This document shows, one piece after another, positions 62,474-64,000 of a DNA stretch of 64,000 bases. The translations under genes were made by a program, and so were the position numbers. Under the pieces are notes generated by a model. It did no database searches. It had not been told where the DNA came from and worked only from the letters and a program-made list of their open reading frames with translations. Within the stretch, counting starts at the first letter, position 1, and each line of letters begins with the position of its first letter. Origin of the DNA: CAIYUC01 sp963682005 (GTDB lineage: Bacteria > Bacteroidota > Bacteroidia > Bacteroidales > FEN-979); assembly GCA_963682005.1 (NCBI GenBank), contig OY820914.1, forward strand, positions 5,146,001 to 5,210,000, given 5' to 3'.

Positions 62474-64000
62474 CTAAAGTTGAATAATGAGAATCTCTGT
62501 TTTCCCGTTCCGGATCACTTCAACGCTGATGGTCTGACCGGCTTTCAGCTTACCCAGGCGGGACATATACTCGTAGATATTCTCTACTTTCATCCCGTTC
62601 ACCGATGTAATGATATCTCCTTTTTTCATCCCGCCATGGTCGGCCGGTCCTCCTTTGGTGACGCCGTCAACCCGCAAGCCTTTTGTTTCTGAACCGGCAA
62701 AATCGGGCATGATGCCCAGGGTCACTTTCAGCCTTCTCCCGCTTTTATTGTAACCCTCCTTTTTTCCCGCTTCGCGGAACGTGAGGTCATGCGACATATT
62801 GTCAATATTGAGGATCAGATTGGCTGCAAAATTCCCGATCTGTTTTTCGTGGTCATAATCAATTCGTTCAGGTCTGTCAAACGGTGTATGATAATCCATG
62901 TGAACCCCCGTGGTGAAAAAGAAGACCGGTATGTTTGAAGAATAGAAAGCTGCATGATCCGACGGCCCGAACCCTTCCGGTGAGTGTGTAACCGTAAAGG
63001 GAAGTCCCTTTTCATAGATCTGTATCAATGAATCTGATTCCAGCGATGTGCCTGTCCCGCTGATGGAGATTGAGTTCTTCTCCTTGTCAAAACGACCAAT
63101 CATGTCAAAATTGAACATCGCCTTGATCTTCTTAACATCCACGACCGGGTGATCCATAAAATATTTCGACCCGAGGAGACCCATTTCTTCTCCGGTGAAA
63201 CTCACAAATATGATGCTTCGTTTAAGTTGTTGCTTCATGGAAGCGAATTTTCCTGCCAGTTCGATCACCATGGCTGTTCCTGAAGCGTTGTCATCAGCAC
63301 CATTGTGAACTGCAACGGTATCGGGCATTCGTGAACCGGTTGTCGGGCCGCCTAATCCAAGATGGTCATAATGCCCACCAATCACAAGGAATTCATCCTT
63401 CAGAACAGGATCGTTGCCTTCAATCATTCCGATCACATTTTCAGTCCTGGCTTTTTTCTGTATGAGTTCTGCTGTACCATGAACGGAAACCGGAATCATG
63501 AACGATTTTGGCTGCCGTGTCCTGTTCAGCACTTTTTCAAGTGAATCCAGCCTGTAACCTGAAGCCTGGAGCATCAAATCAGCAGCGTTCTTCCGGATGT
63601 TTATCACGGGGATGCCGGCCGTGACTTCATTGTTCTCGGAGTGCAGGGTTATCAATTTGTCGTCCTTGTCCATTGCAACAGGTGTTACAACAAGCACACC
63701 GGCTGCGCCATGATCTTTGGCCGTAAGGACTTTGCCCCTGATCTCGCTGAACGGGATGAATTTGCTGTCGTTGTTATCCAGTTCCGGATCTCCGCGGAAG
63801 ATCATCACCCATTTTCCGTTCACATCCACACCATCGTAATCCTTCCATTTAAGACTATCGATATCAATATCAAACCCGTAACCTGCAAAGACCACCGGAG
63901 CTGACAAATCTGCATTTGCAGAGAAAACCAGCGGCGTGAAATCTTTTTTCAGCTCTCCATCAAACCCCGGGAATTTAATTGCATTTTTCTGGCCCAGCGT
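62474..64000 (-). CDS. M28-family metallopeptidase with PA and PDZ domains (partial, N-terminus cut by window edge)
   Basis: The frame is open to the right edge (509 codons visible), so the true start is outside; the TTG at 63907 is not the start. A PA (protease-associated) domain is seen around VNGKWVMIFRGDPEL and AKDHGAAGVLVVTP. The M28 zinc site follows: GGHYDHLGLGG (His), NGADDNASG (Asp), FTGEEMGLLGS (catalytic Glu and Glu ligand), MFNFDMIGR (Asp) and MDYHTPFDRP (His). A PDZ domain forms the C-terminus (GGPADHGGMKKGDIITSVNG). It is probably an exported aminopeptidase. The order PA-M28-PDZ is common in Bacteroidota. Confidence 0.92.
   Translation of the reverse strand, partial: TLGQKNAIKFPGFDGELKKDFTPLVFSANADLSAPVVFAGYGFDIDIDSLKWKDYDGVDVNGKWVMIFRGDPELDNNDSKFIPFSEIRGKVLTAKDHGAAGVLVVTPVAMDKDDKLITLHSENNEVTAGIPVINIRKNAADLMLQASGYRLDSLEKVLNRTRQPKSFMIPVSVHGTAELIQKKARTENVIGMIEGNDPVLKDEFLVIGGHYDHLGLGGPTTGSRMPDTVAVHNGADDNASGTAMVIELAGKFASMKQQLKRSIIFVSFTGEEMGLLGSKYFMDHPVVDVKKIKAMFNFDMIGRFDKEKNSISISGTGTSLESDSLIQIYEKGLPFTVTHSPEGFGPSDHAAFYSSNIPVFFFTTGVHMDYHTPFDRPERIDYDHEKQIGNFAANLILNIDNMSHDLTFREAGKKEGYNKSGRRLKVTLGIMPDFAGSETKGLRVDGVTKGGPADHGGMKKGDIITSVNGMKVENIYEYMSRLGKLKAGQTISVEVIRNGKTEILIIQL

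Overview
The window is a stretch of chromosome from a Bacteroidota bacterium. I cannot name the genus. The evidence is: several secreted proteins with type IX secretion (T9SS) C-terminal sorting domains; a PorP/SprF-type outer-membrane protein beside a giant PKD-repeat protein with a gliding-motility-type C-terminal domain; -7 promoter boxes of the TAnnTTTG kind, once with a TTTG -33 box at 19 bp; SPII lipoproteins; a FeoA-FeoB fusion; and DUF4271 next to hemD. Most genes are core metabolism or ordinary surface proteins. No phage, CRISPR array or antibiotic-resistance island is visible.

Layout. 1-1062: an ECF sigma factor and its membrane anti-sigma factor (cut by the left edge). 1239-9355: a leftward operon purL - short-chain dehydrogenase - two tandem long-chain acyl-CoA ligases. 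9465-10409: trxB. 10548-13445: a secreted C10 cysteine protease carrying a T9SS signal. 13466-14570: a REP-associated tyrosine transposase (RAYT) with a 34-bp double-palindrome element that occurs at three places: as the terminator of the protease gene, inside the transposase gene, and as a 54-bp tandem array. 14658-21549: a T9SS propeller protein, tRNA-Pro(GGG), an Mpv17/PMP22-like membrane protein, a YycJ-type metallohydrolase, another T9SS propeller protein and two small genes. 21941-30471: a BMP-type lipoprotein, a sulfotransferase, feoAB with its Cys-rich partner, a cytochrome c lipoprotein with a DUF5777 barrel, a GT22-like mannosyltransferase and a stress protein.

30545-34900: a compact set of DUF1214 protein, sulfotransferase and SDR (overlapping genes, one operon) with a divergent second SDR; this looks like a small lipid-modification or sulfation cluster. 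34938-44098: PorP/SprF and the 2676-residue PKD protein. 44788-54182: lipoproteins, two further T9SS cargo proteins and dnaK. 54272-61370: a long rightward series panB - RluA-type pseudouridine synthase - DUF4271 - hemD - rnpA - yidD - S41 protease - cdd - ChaN. 61381-62031: a frameshifted DUF559 endonuclease-like gene between inverted palindromes, followed by 31-bp REP-like repeats. 62064-64000: a GtrA protein and an M28 peptidase (cut by the right edge).

The most unusual parts are the RAYT and double-palindrome system (13.4-14.6 kb), the DUF559 gene in its inverted-repeat frame (61.4-61.9 kb), and the DUF1214/sulfotransferase/SDR cluster (30.5-34.9 kb). All functional calls come from reading motifs by eye; no database search was run.
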